Positions 37,648-45,316 are shown, numbered from the stretch's first letter. The stretch is DNA of 64,000 bases from Crocinitomicaceae bacterium (GCA_028689775.1 JAQVCM010000013.1:46365-110364), one strand, 5' to 3'. Program-made: numbers and translations. Notes: generated by a model not told the origin, from the letters alone.

Positions 37648-37670
37648 GGTAAAGTTTATATAACTTTACC
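37648..37670 (+). promoter_or_regulatory. perfect palindrome upstream of the P-loop ATPase gene
   Basis: GGTAAAGTT-TATAT-AACTTTACC, arms of 9 bp, ending 21 bases before the ATG at 37692. Position and symmetry fit a repressor operator overlapping the promoter or leader. The repressor is unknown; no matching palindrome was noticed before the XRE operon. Confidence 0.6.
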
Positions 37671-37691
37671 GTCGATTAAATCTAATTCACT

Positions 37692-39236
37692 ATGGGGATC
37701 TTCGACAAATTTGTTAAAACAGAACAAAAAGACAAGTTAACATCATTATTTCCTACAACATTTAACTTTCACATAGGCGTCAGTGAGGCTGAAGGGGAAG
37801 CATATAACTCACCAGTAAGACTTGATGAAGTTTTTGTGGATTATCTTGAAATAAAAGAGAAATTAAATGGGCCTAAATATATAATTACAGGTAGAAAAGG
37901 TTCTGGTAAATCTGCTTTTGGAGAACATTTAATGTTTCTTTCAGATTCAGATGGATTATTTTTCGCACAATTCATCAAGAAATCTGATATTGATTTAGAA
38001 AAAATTGTTCAAATAGGACAAGAAGCCGGAGAACCAATTAAAATAGAACTTATCTATGAATGGCTGATACTTATAAAAATATTAACTTTGATTAGGAAAA
38101 CTGAACCAGCAAAATATGCAGATGATTATAAACAATTGGATAAGTTTTTTGATCGAAATAGAGGTTTTATAGAGCTTCATCAAAATGAAATACAGGAAGT
38201 TATAAAGACATCTGGTGCTGAGATTTTTATTGAATATTTTAAACGATTCTTTAAATTAAAAACAAAGAAAGAACTCTTAGTAAAAGAAACTAAAGCACCA
38301 TTTTATAAACTTATTCCATTCTTAAAAGAACTTCTTATCAATTTACTCTCTGATGAACAAATTAGGAAATGTACTTTTGTTCTTCTATTAGATGACTTAG
38401 ATATCAATTTTAAGACATTTAACGAACAAAATAAAAATGCCCTTTTACAAATACTTAGGACAACTAAAGAATTAAATAACTCTCTATTTGCTAGGTATAA
38501 CTTCAATGTTAAAGTCATTCTGTTACTAAGGGATGATATATTTAAACATTATTTAGATGAGGCGGACACTGGCAAAGTTTTTTCGGCATATGAATTAAAG
38601 CTTAATTGGTATGAAGATTACGATTTTAAATTTAGTGGAGAAAATAGTATTCATTTAAAACAATTTATTGATTCCCGGATTAAGAAAAACTTTGAAAAAA
38701 ATAATATTGAAATGAATGCAAAAACCCCTTGGGACTCTTTAATATCTCAAGAAGCTTTTTCCAGTGGAACAAAATCATCTTTTAAGTATGTGTTAGATCA
38801 CACTTTTTTTAGACCACGTGATTTGATTCTGTATTTTAAAGATCTTTCTGATTATAAATTTGACATTCCTTTATCTAAAGATAATGTTAATCAACTACTT
38901 GGAAAGTATGCTCAAGAATTAAAAAAAGAATTATTCAATGAACTGTCAGCAACATTTAAATACAATGAAATAGTCAATATTTTTAGAGCATTATCCTCAT
39001 TAAATTATCGAGATGATTTTAGTATAAGTAGTTTAGAGTCTGCATTATCAAATTATAGTTTTGAGAATGATGTGAAATTTATTATAAATGAACTGTTTGA
39101 ATATTCAATAATTGGAAATTGTCTAAATAAAAGTGATTTTAAATTTAAGTTTAGAGAGAAATTGACAGAAACTGTAACAATTCAGTGGAATGAACCTTTT
39201 GTTGTCCATTATGGAGTTCGAATTTTTCTTGATTAA
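37692..39236 (+). CDS. large P-loop ATPase (Sll1717-like), candidate defence protein
   Basis: 514 residues, soluble. Walker A GRKGSGKS (67-74) near the N-terminus, Walker B LLLDDLDINF (D234, D235, D237), and an arginine-rich sensor region LLRDDIF and FFRPRDLILYF. The C-terminal half is helical with no recognised effector. The pattern is that of the P-loop ATPase Sll1717 family, related to STAND/KAP NTPases often found in defence islands. It sits alone, monocistronic, with a palindrome before it and a hairpin after it. A role in phage or plasmid defence is inference from family and location. Confidence 0.6.
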   Translation: MGIFDKFVKTEQKDKLTSLFPTTFNFHIGVSEAEGEAYNSPVRLDEVFVDYLEIKEKLNGPKYIITGRKGSGKSAFGEHLMFLSDSDGLFFAQFIKKSDIDLEKIVQIGQEAGEPIKIELIYEWLILIKILTLIRKTEPAKYADDYKQLDKFFDRNRGFIELHQNEIQEVIKTSGAEIFIEYFKRFFKLKTKKELLVKETKAPFYKLIPFLKELLINLLSDEQIRKCTFVLLLDDLDINFKTFNEQNKNALLQILRTTKELNNSLFARYNFNVKVILLLRDDIFKHYLDEADTGKVFSAYELKLNWYEDYDFKFSGENSIHLKQFIDSRIKKNFEKNNIEMNAKTPWDSLISQEAFSSGTKSSFKYVLDHTFFRPRDLILYFKDLSDYKFDIPLSKDNVNQLLGKYAQELKKELFNELSATFKYNEIVNIFRALSSLNYRDDFSISSLESALSNYSFENDVKFIINELFEYSIIGNCLNKSDFKFKFREKLTETVTIQWNEPFVVHYGVRIFLD

Positions 39237-39284
39237 TCAATTTTCTCTCCAAAAATTTATAAAAACAAAAAACACAGCAAAGAT

Positions 39285-39319
39285 AGGGCTTGTCTTTCCT
39301 TTCTTCAAGGTCAAGCCCT
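39285..39319 (+). terminator. hairpin after the ATPase gene
   Basis: AGGGCTTG / CAAGCCCT, 8-bp stem with a 19-base loop, and outer AGCAAA / TTTGCT pairing to about 39331 followed by A-rich sequence. Possible terminator; the lack of a clean T run lowers the call. Confidence 0.45.
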
Positions 39320-39595
39320 ACGGGTTTTGCTAAAAAAATCTCCACACCTCAGTTTCCTATTCTTATTTGAAATCCACTTATATCCTTAAATTTTTCACTT
39401 TCAACTATCAATTTTCTATTCAGATATCGGGTAGTATTTTTTATAGCAAAAACCTTGCATCCAGTTCATCCAAGCCCTGAAAAATGGGCTTTCTTTTTTC
39501 TTTTTTTTCGGCTTTTCAGTCGTTTTTTTCTCTCTTTCTTTTGGAATAATTATGTGGAACGAAGCGACAGGAACATAATTTTTAAACCAATAATT

Positions 39596-40003
39596 ATGTT
39601 TCAATTAAAAACTTATCGCCCAGGAATGAAAACAGAATCCCATTCCTTTTTTATTCTGAATCGTGGATTAAACACAGGAAAACCCATGAATGAACCTTGC
39701 CCGAACTGTTTTGTATGCATCTGCAAAAGCAGGGAAGATAAAGAAAGTTTATACTGGTTGCTATTTGCCTTGTGGCAGAGTAAAGAAATCAAACGGCAGT
39801 TAATCGGCTCAGTGATTCTATATATTCGCAAATGGGAATTAGAAAAACTAATCTGCCAAAAAGCACAGGAACATATTTTGTTAGTAGTTCAGAAATCCAT
39901 TCCTGTCCTGCGTGAGTTTCAAAGAAAAGAACAGGCATTTTTCAAAATGTCCGCACAGGTCAGAGAATTGAAAACAGCTTATTTGTGTAGCTTGGTTAGA
40001 TAG
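39596..40003 (+). CDS. DUF6943-like protein
   Basis: 135 residues from the ATG at 39596; the frame runs back to 39455 but through a poly-T stretch. Contains HSFFILNRGLNTGKP, PCPNCFVCIC (C-x2-C-x2-C-x1-C, a likely metal site) and WLLFALWQSK, a combination typical of Bacteroidota element-borne proteins (DUF6943 from memory). Function unknown. It faces the following minus-strand cassette across a bidirectional terminator. Confidence 0.7.
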   Translation: MFQLKTYRPGMKTESHSFFILNRGLNTGKPMNEPCPNCFVCICKSREDKESLYWLLFALWQSKEIKRQLIGSVILYIRKWELEKLICQKAQEHILLVVQKSIPVLREFQRKEQAFFKMSAQVRELKTAYLCSLVR

Positions 40004-40010
40004 AAACAAA

Positions 40011-40034
40011 AAACGCCCGATTACTCGGGCGTTT
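40011..40034. terminator. bidirectional terminator
   Basis: Perfect 10-bp stem AAACGCCCGA / TCGGGCGTTT with loop TTAC, between the convergent 39596-40003 and 40045-40251 genes. Confidence 0.8.
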
Positions 40035-40044
40035 CCTTACTTTT

Positions 40045-40251
40045 TTACTTCTTTCGAAGTTTATCCCAGCACCATTTTAAGAACTTGGAAACAACAAAAC
40101 TGACAATCGCACCTACCGAAGCCAGAATAATAGTTTTCACATAATCCTGGACATCTATTGTGGCGAACAATGTTAGCAATGTTCCTCCGATTGTTCCCCT
40201 AACGGTTGTGTGATCTGTCTGCACGTTAGGGATTACAGTTTTCCACTGCAC
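40045..40251 (-). CDS. small holin-like membrane protein
   Basis: 68 residues: a soluble start, one or two hydrophobic segments (about 23-60, with TIGGTLLTLFATIDV and IILASVGAIVSFVVSKF), and a basic tail KWCWDKLRKK. The layout recalls phage holins or small coat proteins but no motif proves it. It overlaps the next gene by 26 bases and closes the minus-strand cassette. Confidence 0.55.
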   Translation of the reverse strand: MQWKTVIPNVQTDHTTVRGTIGGTLLTLFATIDVQDYVKTIILASVGAIVSFVVSKFLKWCWDKLRKK

Positions 40252-40435
40252 AACTTTTCAGATGCAGCGTGATGTCAAATGCTTCCTCATCTTCCGTAGA
40301 AATGTCATTCACTTCAACATCCATTCGTTTCACGTTAACAGCTCCCGACAATTCTGCACCTGCTTTAAAACGTGGTTTGCGTTTGATTGAAGCTTTCACA
40401 ATCAAATCACTGCATTGGCTTTTTTCCTTTTCCAT
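40226..40435 (-). CDS. small hypothetical protein
   Basis: 69 residues from the ATG at 40435; the frame extends upstream to 40531 but that part looks like non-coding leader. Basic start (ASIKRKPRFKAG), acidic middle, Cys-rich end (KSCAVENCNP). No family recognised. Overlaps the small membrane gene, so translationally coupled. Confidence 0.45.
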   Translation of the reverse strand: MEKEKSQCSDLIVKASIKRKPRFKAGAELSGAVNVKRMDVEVNDISTEDEEAFDITLHLKSCAVENCNP

Positions 40436-40496
40436 TTTTTTTGTGTTATGTCGGAGTGCTTTCTGTTTTTCACACTCCGACAGATTAAACAATAAT

Positions 40497-40790
40497 TTAC
40501 TTTTCTTCTTCCTCACAGTCTGCACCATCACTGATGGCCGCCTGACTGACCGCCGTTGCTACAGCTCCTGCTGTAGCTAGGTAACCTGCAACAGCCACCG
40601 CAACCGCAGGTAAGGCAATCGGAGCAGCAAGAACCGTTGTTCCAACTGCTGCAATGATTAACCCTGCCAATCGCAACTTTTTGAAGAAGGGCGGAGTTTC
40701 TTTTCCGCATCGCTTGAAGTAAGACTTCAATTTGTCCTGTTTCAGCTCTTTACTTTTGTTCTTGAGCTTGTCGAAAGATTCTTTTTCCAT
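40497..40790 (-). CDS. small Ala/Val-rich membrane protein
   Basis: 97 residues. Basic helical N-terminus (FDKLKNKSKELKQDKLKSYFKR), then a long hydrophobic stretch of Ala, Val and Gly (about 42-86, VGTTVLAAPIALPAVAVAV), and an acidic tail. The layout resembles filamentous-phage coat or small structural proteins, but no homology is visible to me. It follows the 249-residue gene by 10 bases in the same orientation. Confidence 0.5.
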   Translation of the reverse strand: MEKESFDKLKNKSKELKQDKLKSYFKRCGKETPPFFKKLRLAGLIIAAVGTTVLAAPIALPAVAVAVAGYLATAGAVATAVSQAAISDGADCEEEEK

Positions 40791-40800
40791 TGCTTTAGAA

Positions 40801-41550
40801 TTACTGGATTTCTACAATACTGAGAACATTGAAAGCACCGTTTTTCAGCGTGTACTGTACTCCGTTGACCTCTTGGAAAAATTCCAACATCAGTAAGTAC
40901 AAATCTGTTCCTGCTCCTGTTGGTACAGCTGTCGGCGTGAGTGTAACAGTTGTTGCCGTTCCGTCAATCGGAAGATTCTGACTGTTCGTTTCTTCAACAG
41001 AAGACACAGCTCCCGAAAAATCAACCTTTGCCCAGGCACCTCTCAACGTTACGTGTGTTGCACCTGATGGAACATTCAAATCGTTGATTGGAACGAACCC
41101 GGTTAAGTCAATCACTCCAGTACCGGTATTCACAGAATAACTTTTAAACAGCACCGAACCCAAAACAGCACGGTTGTTGAAATTAAATCCTTTCAGCAAC
41201 GTTTTTGCAGCAGGAGTGGCAATTCCGACTCCGACCGTACGTTCACCTCTTGCACTCGTCGGATCCATGTTCTTAATCTGCGTCATTACCTTGGTCAATC
41301 GTGCCGTAACACGACCATCCGAAGCATTCTGCATCATCGTACGAACAGAATCACGAAGCAATTTTCCAGAGCTGGCAGAAGAACCGAACTCCACACCGTT
41401 TTCACGAGTACGCACAAACGCAGGATCGTTTTTGATACGTTCACCCTCAACACCTCCTTTCTCACGAGCCAGAAAACCATCTTTGGACTTGTAAAATGAT
41501 AAATCACCGACTTTTCCAGTTAGCTTGATTATCCCTTTTTGTCTTGCCAT
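40801..41550 (-). CDS. conserved Bacteroidota element protein, unknown function
   Basis: 249 residues with no signal or membrane segment. N-terminal GIIKLTGKVGDLSFYKSKDG and REKGGVEGERIKNDPAFVRTRENGVEFG are typical of a widespread Bacteroidota family on mobile elements (similar in opening to DUF6266). The middle is helical (LRDSVRTMMQNASDGRVTARL), the C-terminal half beta-rich with Thr and Val. A structural or assembly protein is conceivable; function not known. First gene of the minus-strand right-end cassette. Confidence 0.72.
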   Translation of the reverse strand: MARQKGIIKLTGKVGDLSFYKSKDGFLAREKGGVEGERIKNDPAFVRTRENGVEFGSSASSGKLLRDSVRTMMQNASDGRVTARLTKVMTQIKNMDPTSARGERTVGVGIATPAAKTLLKGFNFNNRAVLGSVLFKSYSVNTGTGVIDLTGFVPINDLNVPSGATHVTLRGAWAKVDFSGAVSSVEETNSQNLPIDGTATTVTLTPTAVPTGAGTDLYLLMLEFFQEVNGVQYTLKNGAFNVLSIVEIQ

Positions 41551-41813
41551 GTTTCAAGATTTTTTTGATTATTAAGCGAGTTACCAGGTCCGCTATTTTA
41601 CCTGTCATGTGCACATTGACAGCACAAACATCAGATAAAACCAAATGCGTTCAAAGTCAGTGCTTCCGAGCAATAAACTTTGTGCTGTTTTAGAGTGTTT
41701 TTGCAGGAAAAACAAGCCTTCAAAGACCTTATTTTTGTAAAAGTGAAACAGTATGTCATAACCATAGAAGAAGTACAGATAAAGCATACATAAAGTACGA
41801 AACCAACTAAAAA

Positions 41814-42002
41814 ATGAAACGCCTTGTCATCCATACAAAAGATGTAATGATTGTCACCGGAAAGAGTGAGCGTTATTCACGTTACCTCATCAAGAAAATA
41901 AAGGAGGAAATCGGGAAACAAGAACACCAATATTTGACCATACGTGAGTTCTCTGAATACTTAGGACTGAATCCCGATGAGGTGGAGGAAATTTTGTTTT
42001 GA
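41814..42002 (+). CDS. small HTH-like protein at the right end
   Basis: 62 residues. VIHTKDVMIVTGKSERYSRYLIKKIKEEIGK and YLTIREFSEYLGLNPDEVEEIL are two helix-turn-helix-like segments of a small family common on Bacteroidota elements. It could be a DNA-binding accessory factor for excision or regulation. The gene lies 212 bases from attR, with a TATTTTTG element at 41730-41737 upstream. Confidence 0.65.
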   Translation: MKRLVIHTKDVMIVTGKSERYSRYLIKKIKEEIGKQEHQYLTIREFSEYLGLNPDEVEEILF

Positions 42003-42132
42003 AGCCTTTAAAACACCTCATTTTACACCATCCAAAAACCATAAAATTTATAGCTTTTTACTTGTGTTTATCAGTGATTTAGATTACATTTGTATCATAC
42101 AACGGTCTTTCAAATAGAAGCAAATTAATTCA

Positions 42133-42159
42133 AAAAAACAGCTAGCATATCAGCCAGCA
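42133..42159. repeat. right-end repeat matching the left end
   Basis: AAAAAAACAGCTAG and TCAGCCAGCA, the same words as at 19172-19195, about 55 bases inside attR. Likely integrase arm site. Confidence 0.5.
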
Positions 42160-42213
42160 AGAATTTGAAAATGTCTAAAAGCCTGTATTATCAGGTGGTT
42201 TAAAAATATCCGT

Positions 42214-42231
42214 GAATCCCAGCGGGATCAC
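42214..42231 (+). repeat. attR, right copy of the 18-bp direct repeat
   Basis: GAATCCCAGCGGGATCAC, identical to the tRNA-Lys 3' end at 19037-19054. Upstream bases do not continue the tRNA, so this is the displaced original 3' end. The hairpin following it is the original chromosomal terminator of tRNA-Lys copy 1. Confidence 0.9.
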
Positions 42232-42235
42232 CAAA

Positions 42236-42263
42236 AAGCTTCTCAAATGAGAGGCTTTTTTTT
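42236..42263 (+). terminator. original terminator of tRNA-Lys copy 1, displaced by the element
   Basis: AAGCTTCTC / GAGAGGCTT 9-bp stem with one G-U pair, loop AAAT, T run. Confidence 0.75.
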
Positions 42264-42336
42264 GTGCTTGATTTTGGATGTTTTGGCATTGAGTCAAGAA
42301 ATTTCAAAAATTTAGGAACTTGTTTTAGCATAATGC

Positions 42337-42366
42337 TTGCGTATCAAAATAAAGTACCTATCTTTG
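42337..42366 (+). promoter_or_regulatory. promoter of tRNA-Lys copy 2
   Basis: TTG at 42337-42339 and TATCTTTG at 42359-42366, 19 bases apart, the same layout and similar flanks as the copy 1 promoter. Confidence 0.75.
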
Positions 42367-42407
42367 CACCCGTCTCAGGAATGAAACATTTCGCTCGACA
42401 ACATGTA

Positions 42408-42480
42408 GATTCCGTAGCTCAGCTGGTAGAGCAATACACTTTTAATGTATGGGTCCTGGGTTCGAATCCCAGCGGGATCA
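42408..42480 (+). tRNA. tRNA-Lys (UUU), copy 2
   Basis: 73 bases identical to copy 1 (18981-19053), with its own promoter and terminator. In the chromosome before integration the two copies were about 250 bases apart in tandem. Confidence 0.97.
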
Positions 42481-42484
42481 CTAG

Positions 42485-42510
42485 AAAGCCACCTCCAAGG
42501 TGGCTTTTTT
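42485..42510 (+). terminator. terminator after tRNA-Lys copy 2
   Basis: AAAGCCACCT / AGGTGGCTTT stem, loop CCA, T run; almost the same as the hairpin at 19056-19082 that the 23-kb element supplied. Confidence 0.8.
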
Positions 42511-42727
42511 CGTTAAACCCCACTAAATTTCAGGATTTTACAAAATATACACCGAATTGATGTACCTAAATTTTATGCCTAAAAACATAAAAAATTACAA
42601 CAATTCGGTTAACAAAATAATAGCATAGATTTGTTAACCGAACAACCCCTTAAACCCTTGTGGTGAAAGGATCTGTTTCGAAAGAACCGAATTGGAATTA
42701 ATGTTTAATCGGTTAACAAGAACAACT

Positions 42728-42934
42728 ATGAACACATCCAGAACAAACACCTTTTCAGTTCTTTTCTGGATTCACAGACAAAGAGCAAATGCCAGCGGAG
42801 AAATGCCCATTTTTATGCGCGTAATAGTTAATGATTTTAATTATCAAAAAGTCACCCAAATCACAGCTGATCCTTGCCGTATATTTTTGCTTCCCTTCTT
42901 CCCTGTCTTCATAATCGAATTTGGAAACATTTAA
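42728..42934 (+). pseudogene. remnant of a second tyrosine recombinase (N-terminal arm domain)
   Basis: From the ATG at 42728 the frame reads TFSVLFWIHRQRANASGE and MPIFMRVIVN, the arm-binding start of Bacteroidota integrases, comparable with ISFLFYPNKQRTKNGEAQIY of the intact enzyme. It then drifts into unrelated residues and stops at 42934. No core-binding or catalytic domain remains in the next 400 bases, which hold only short broken frames. It lies 248 bases after tRNA-Lys copy 2, the same position relative to the tRNA as the live integrase has to copy 1 (239 bases). Confidence 0.72.
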
Positions 42935-43296
42935 GGACTTGTTACTTATTCAAAAATCAAAGGAATTGAAAAAGGTGAAAAACGAAAACGAACCTACATT
43001 ACAGATGAAAATAACATTCGAAACATTCGCAATCTTTCCGACGATTAAATAGAAGTGGAAATGTATTTTCTCAAAGCCTTAGACGTCCTTATTGAAATTA
43101 AAGATCCTTATATCTGATACTGTTACTGGTACCTTAAAAACAAAATAAACGCAGGGTATCAACGCTTTCATCGTAAAAACGGAAAATTGAAATCCCGAAC
43201 TTTTTACTCCATAGAAATCGGATATGAGGGCGAAAATGAAAGTGGAAGTTTTACAGATGGTGTGATTGTGAAAACTAGAAATAATTCAAAGTGAAA
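42935..43296 (+). other. 362 bases of coding debris
   Basis: Short open stretches (for example KGIEKGEKRKRTYITDENN and HRKNGKLKSRTFYSIEIGY) are cut by stops. They look like eroded protein-coding DNA of the second element, but I cannot name the source genes. Confidence 0.4.
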
Positions 43297-43322
43297 TTTA
43301 GTAAACAAATCTGTTTACTAAA
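43297..43322. promoter_or_regulatory. perfect 11-bp palindrome, likely autoregulatory operator
   Basis: TTTAGTAAACA-AATC-TGTTTACTAAA, 35 bases before the broken XRE antitoxin gene and just upstream of TATCTTTG, so a bound repressor would cover the -33 region. Typical of antitoxin self-repression. Confidence 0.65.
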
Positions 43323-43333
43323 TGATAAATTCT

Positions 43334-43341
43334 TATCTTTG
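43334..43341 (+). promoter_or_regulatory. -7 element of the broken XRE antitoxin gene
   Basis: TATCTTTG, perfect match to TAnnTTTG, 17 bases ahead of the ATG at 43358. Confidence 0.55.
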
Positions 43342-43357
43342 ATAAAAACAAAGAATT

Positions 43358-43862
43358 ATGCTTCCAGAATTATCTAAAATAAAAGGAGTTCATCCAGGTG
43401 CTATTCTTAAAAGAGAATTAAACCGTCAAGGATTGAAAGGAAGTGAATTGGCTCGTTATTTGGGTGAACACAAGCAAACCATTAGTGCAATTCTTAATAA
43501 AAAAAGAGACATCAATCCAAACTATCCATCAAATTATCCAAACAATTTGATGTAGATGAAGATTACTTCATATTGATTCAAGCAAGTCACGACGTAAAAA
43601 AAATCACAAATTCAGAATTAAAAACACACCCAACCTTGAGAAGTTTAGAGATGTACTATTTTGGTAAACAAGGATTTATAAGATTGATTGGAGTAAAAAA
43701 AAAGCGATTATCCAACGTGTTTTAGAACGAGGGAATGAAACTGAAATTAGGAAACTCATTTCATTCTACGGAAAAGTAACTATTACGGAAGAAATTAAAT
43801 CCATCAAAAATGATCGATTTCCTTCTTTTGAACAGAATATTTTAAAATATAATTTAAGGTAA
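43358..43862 (+). pseudogene. HigA-like XRE antitoxin gene with two frameshifts
   Basis: The first frame gives KGVHPGAILKRELNRQGLKG and SELARYLGEHKQTISAILNK, a HigA/VapI-type HTH. Near 43520 the frame shifts and continues as SIKLSKQFDVDEDYFILIQA, shifts again near 43690 and ends with KAIIQRVLERGNETEIRKL and SFYGKVTITEEIKSIKNDRF. All parts read in order, so one gene with two small indels is clear. The toxin partner, if any, is not recognisable nearby. The 65-residue N-terminal piece still holds the HTH and might be made. Confidence 0.8.
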
Positions 43863-43942
43863 TCAGGAATGAAATTACATTTAAACACTAAATAATCTGA
43901 CAAAAATAATGAATGAACTAAATCATCAATTCTATACAAACT

Positions 43943-44758
43943 ATGAAATCAATTCTCCTCCTTTTATTCATAAACTTGTTTTTCACATCATACAATTCGT
44001 TTTCACAAACAGGTGAAGACTCCATTCCTCAACATGAAACATTTACAATCGAATCCAAATACCTTGGTGAAACACGCATCATCAATATTTGGACGCCACC
44101 AACGTATCAATCTACTTCCGATTCTTTTCCAGTGATGTACATGGCAGACGGTGGAATAAAAGAAGATTTTCCGCATCTGGCAAATACACTTGCAAAATTG
44201 ATTGAATCTAAAAGCATTCCGCCGATTATTTTGGTGGGAATTGAAAATACACAGCGAAGAAGAGATTTAACTGGTCCGACTGAGAATGAAGAAGACAAAA
44301 CCATTGCGCCAATTGTGGGTGGTTCGGAAAATTTTAGAGCGTTTATTGGCGAAGAATTGTTTGCAGAAATTGAAAAAAGATACCGAACTACTGACAAAAA
44401 AGCAATCATCGGAGAATCGCTGGCAGGGCTTTTTGTTACTGAAACCTTTCTTTTAAAACCTGAGATGTTTGACTATTACATCGCTTTTGACCCATCAATT
44501 TGGTGGAACGACCAAAAACTTTTAAAAGCTGCGGACCAACATTTAAATTCATTTCCAACAACTTCCAAAGCTTTTTGGTTTGCTGCTTCTGGTACGAAAG
44601 GAATTTTTAAACCGGCTCAAGAGCTTGCAGATCAATTCAAAAATGCAAACCTGAAAAACGTGAGTTGGAAACTTGTTCCAAAATCGAAGGAAAAACACGA
44701 CACCATCTTTCGTGCAACCAAAGAAAGTGCATTGATATGGATTTGGAATCAAAAATAA
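43943..44758 (+). CDS. exported esterase (enterochelin esterase/esterase D-like)
   Basis: 271 residues with a signal peptide (KSILLLLFINLFFTSYNSFS). Alpha/beta hydrolase of the putative esterase family PF00756: FPVMYMADGG, ILVGIENTQRRRDLTGP, nucleophile elbow GESLAG (S159), then DPSIWW with the acid and a late His in KEKHDTIF. Periplasmic hydrolysis of an ester; substrate unknown, siderophore or acyl ester possible. Monocistronic. Confidence 0.85.
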   Translation: MKSILLLLFINLFFTSYNSFSQTGEDSIPQHETFTIESKYLGETRIINIWTPPTYQSTSDSFPVMYMADGGIKEDFPHLANTLAKLIESKSIPPIILVGIENTQRRRDLTGPTENEEDKTIAPIVGGSENFRAFIGEELFAEIEKRYRTTDKKAIIGESLAGLFVTETFLLKPEMFDYYIAFDPSIWWNDQKLLKAADQHLNSFPTTSKAFWFAASGTKGIFKPAQELADQFKNANLKNVSWKLVPKSKEKHDTIFRATKESALIWIWNQK

Positions 44759-44863
44759 ATTGAATTAAAATCGATCGATTCAGGATTCTCGAGGTGAGAT
44801 ATTCTCAGTATTTTCACTAATTTAACAACATCACTACAAGAGTAATTTCAAAATATAGTACAG

Positions 44864-45316
44864 ATGAAAAACATCTTTGAAAAAGCGGTTTCTGATGAAA
44901 TCATAACAAGAATTCATTTATTGACACCGAATTCAAAACCCAATTGGGGAACCATGAATATTAGTCAAATGTTCGCGCATTGCAATGTTACGTATGAACT
45001 GGTCTACGAAAACAACGTTTCGAAACCCAAAGGGCTCAAAAAATGGTTGCTTAAAAAATTGGTAAAGAACCTGGTTGTAAATGAAAAATCGTATGCTAAA
45101 AACGGGAGAACGGCGCCAGAATTCCTAATTACTGACACCAAAGAATTCGGACAAGAAAAAGAAAGATTAATTTCTTATATCAATCAAACGCAACAATTAG
45201 GCGGAGTTCATTTTCATAATAAAGAAAGTCATTCTTTTGGAATTTTAACTACTCAAGAGTGGAATAATATGTTTTACAAACACCTGAATCATCATTTAAC
45301 CCAATTTGGAGTTTAG
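44864..45316 (+). CDS. DUF1569 (DinB-superfamily) protein
   Basis: 150 residues, cytoplasmic, four-helix pattern with PNWGTMNISQMFAHCNVTYEL, LKKWLLKKLVKNLVVNEKSYAKN, APEFLI and a final KHLNHHLTQFGV. The His placement resembles DinB/YfiT metal-binding helical proteins. Function not established. First of a same-strand run of small genes. Confidence 0.78.
   Translation: MKNIFEKAVSDEIITRIHLLTPNSKPNWGTMNISQMFAHCNVTYELVYENNVSKPKGLKKWLLKKLVKNLVVNEKSYAKNGRTAPEFLITDTKEFGQEKERLISYINQTQQLGGVHFHNKESHSFGILTTQEWNNMFYKHLNHHLTQFGV

Larger units (their letters stand above)
19037..42231. mobile_element. integrated element in tRNA-Lys, about 23.2 kb
   Basis: Bounded by an 18-bp direct repeat (19037-19054 and 42214-42231) formed by the tRNA-Lys 3' end. 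A tyrosine recombinase gene is the first gene inside the left end. The right end has a small HTH-like gene and repeats like those near the left end. Backbone genes: integrase, HTH protein, replication-initiator-like protein, DnaC-like ATPase, RteC and small unknown proteins at the right. Cargo: respiratory/copper genes, T9SS surface proteins, an XRE-ImmA-PIN trio and a P-loop ATPase. No relaxase, coupling protein, VirB4/TraG, terminase or capsid gene is recognisable, so it is better called an integrative or mobilisable element than a conjugative one. Confidence 0.88.

Noticed and set aside
39455..39595. N-terminal extension of the DUF6943-like gene
   Set aside because: It is Phe-rich from a poly-T tract and would come before the conserved start at 39596.
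42214..42231. A third tRNA-Lys gene
   Set aside because: Only the last 17 bases of the tRNA are present; it is an attachment-site repeat.
19037..42231. Classical CRISPR array or prophage
   Set aside because: No regularly spaced repeats were seen, and no terminase, portal, capsid or tail gene could be recognised.
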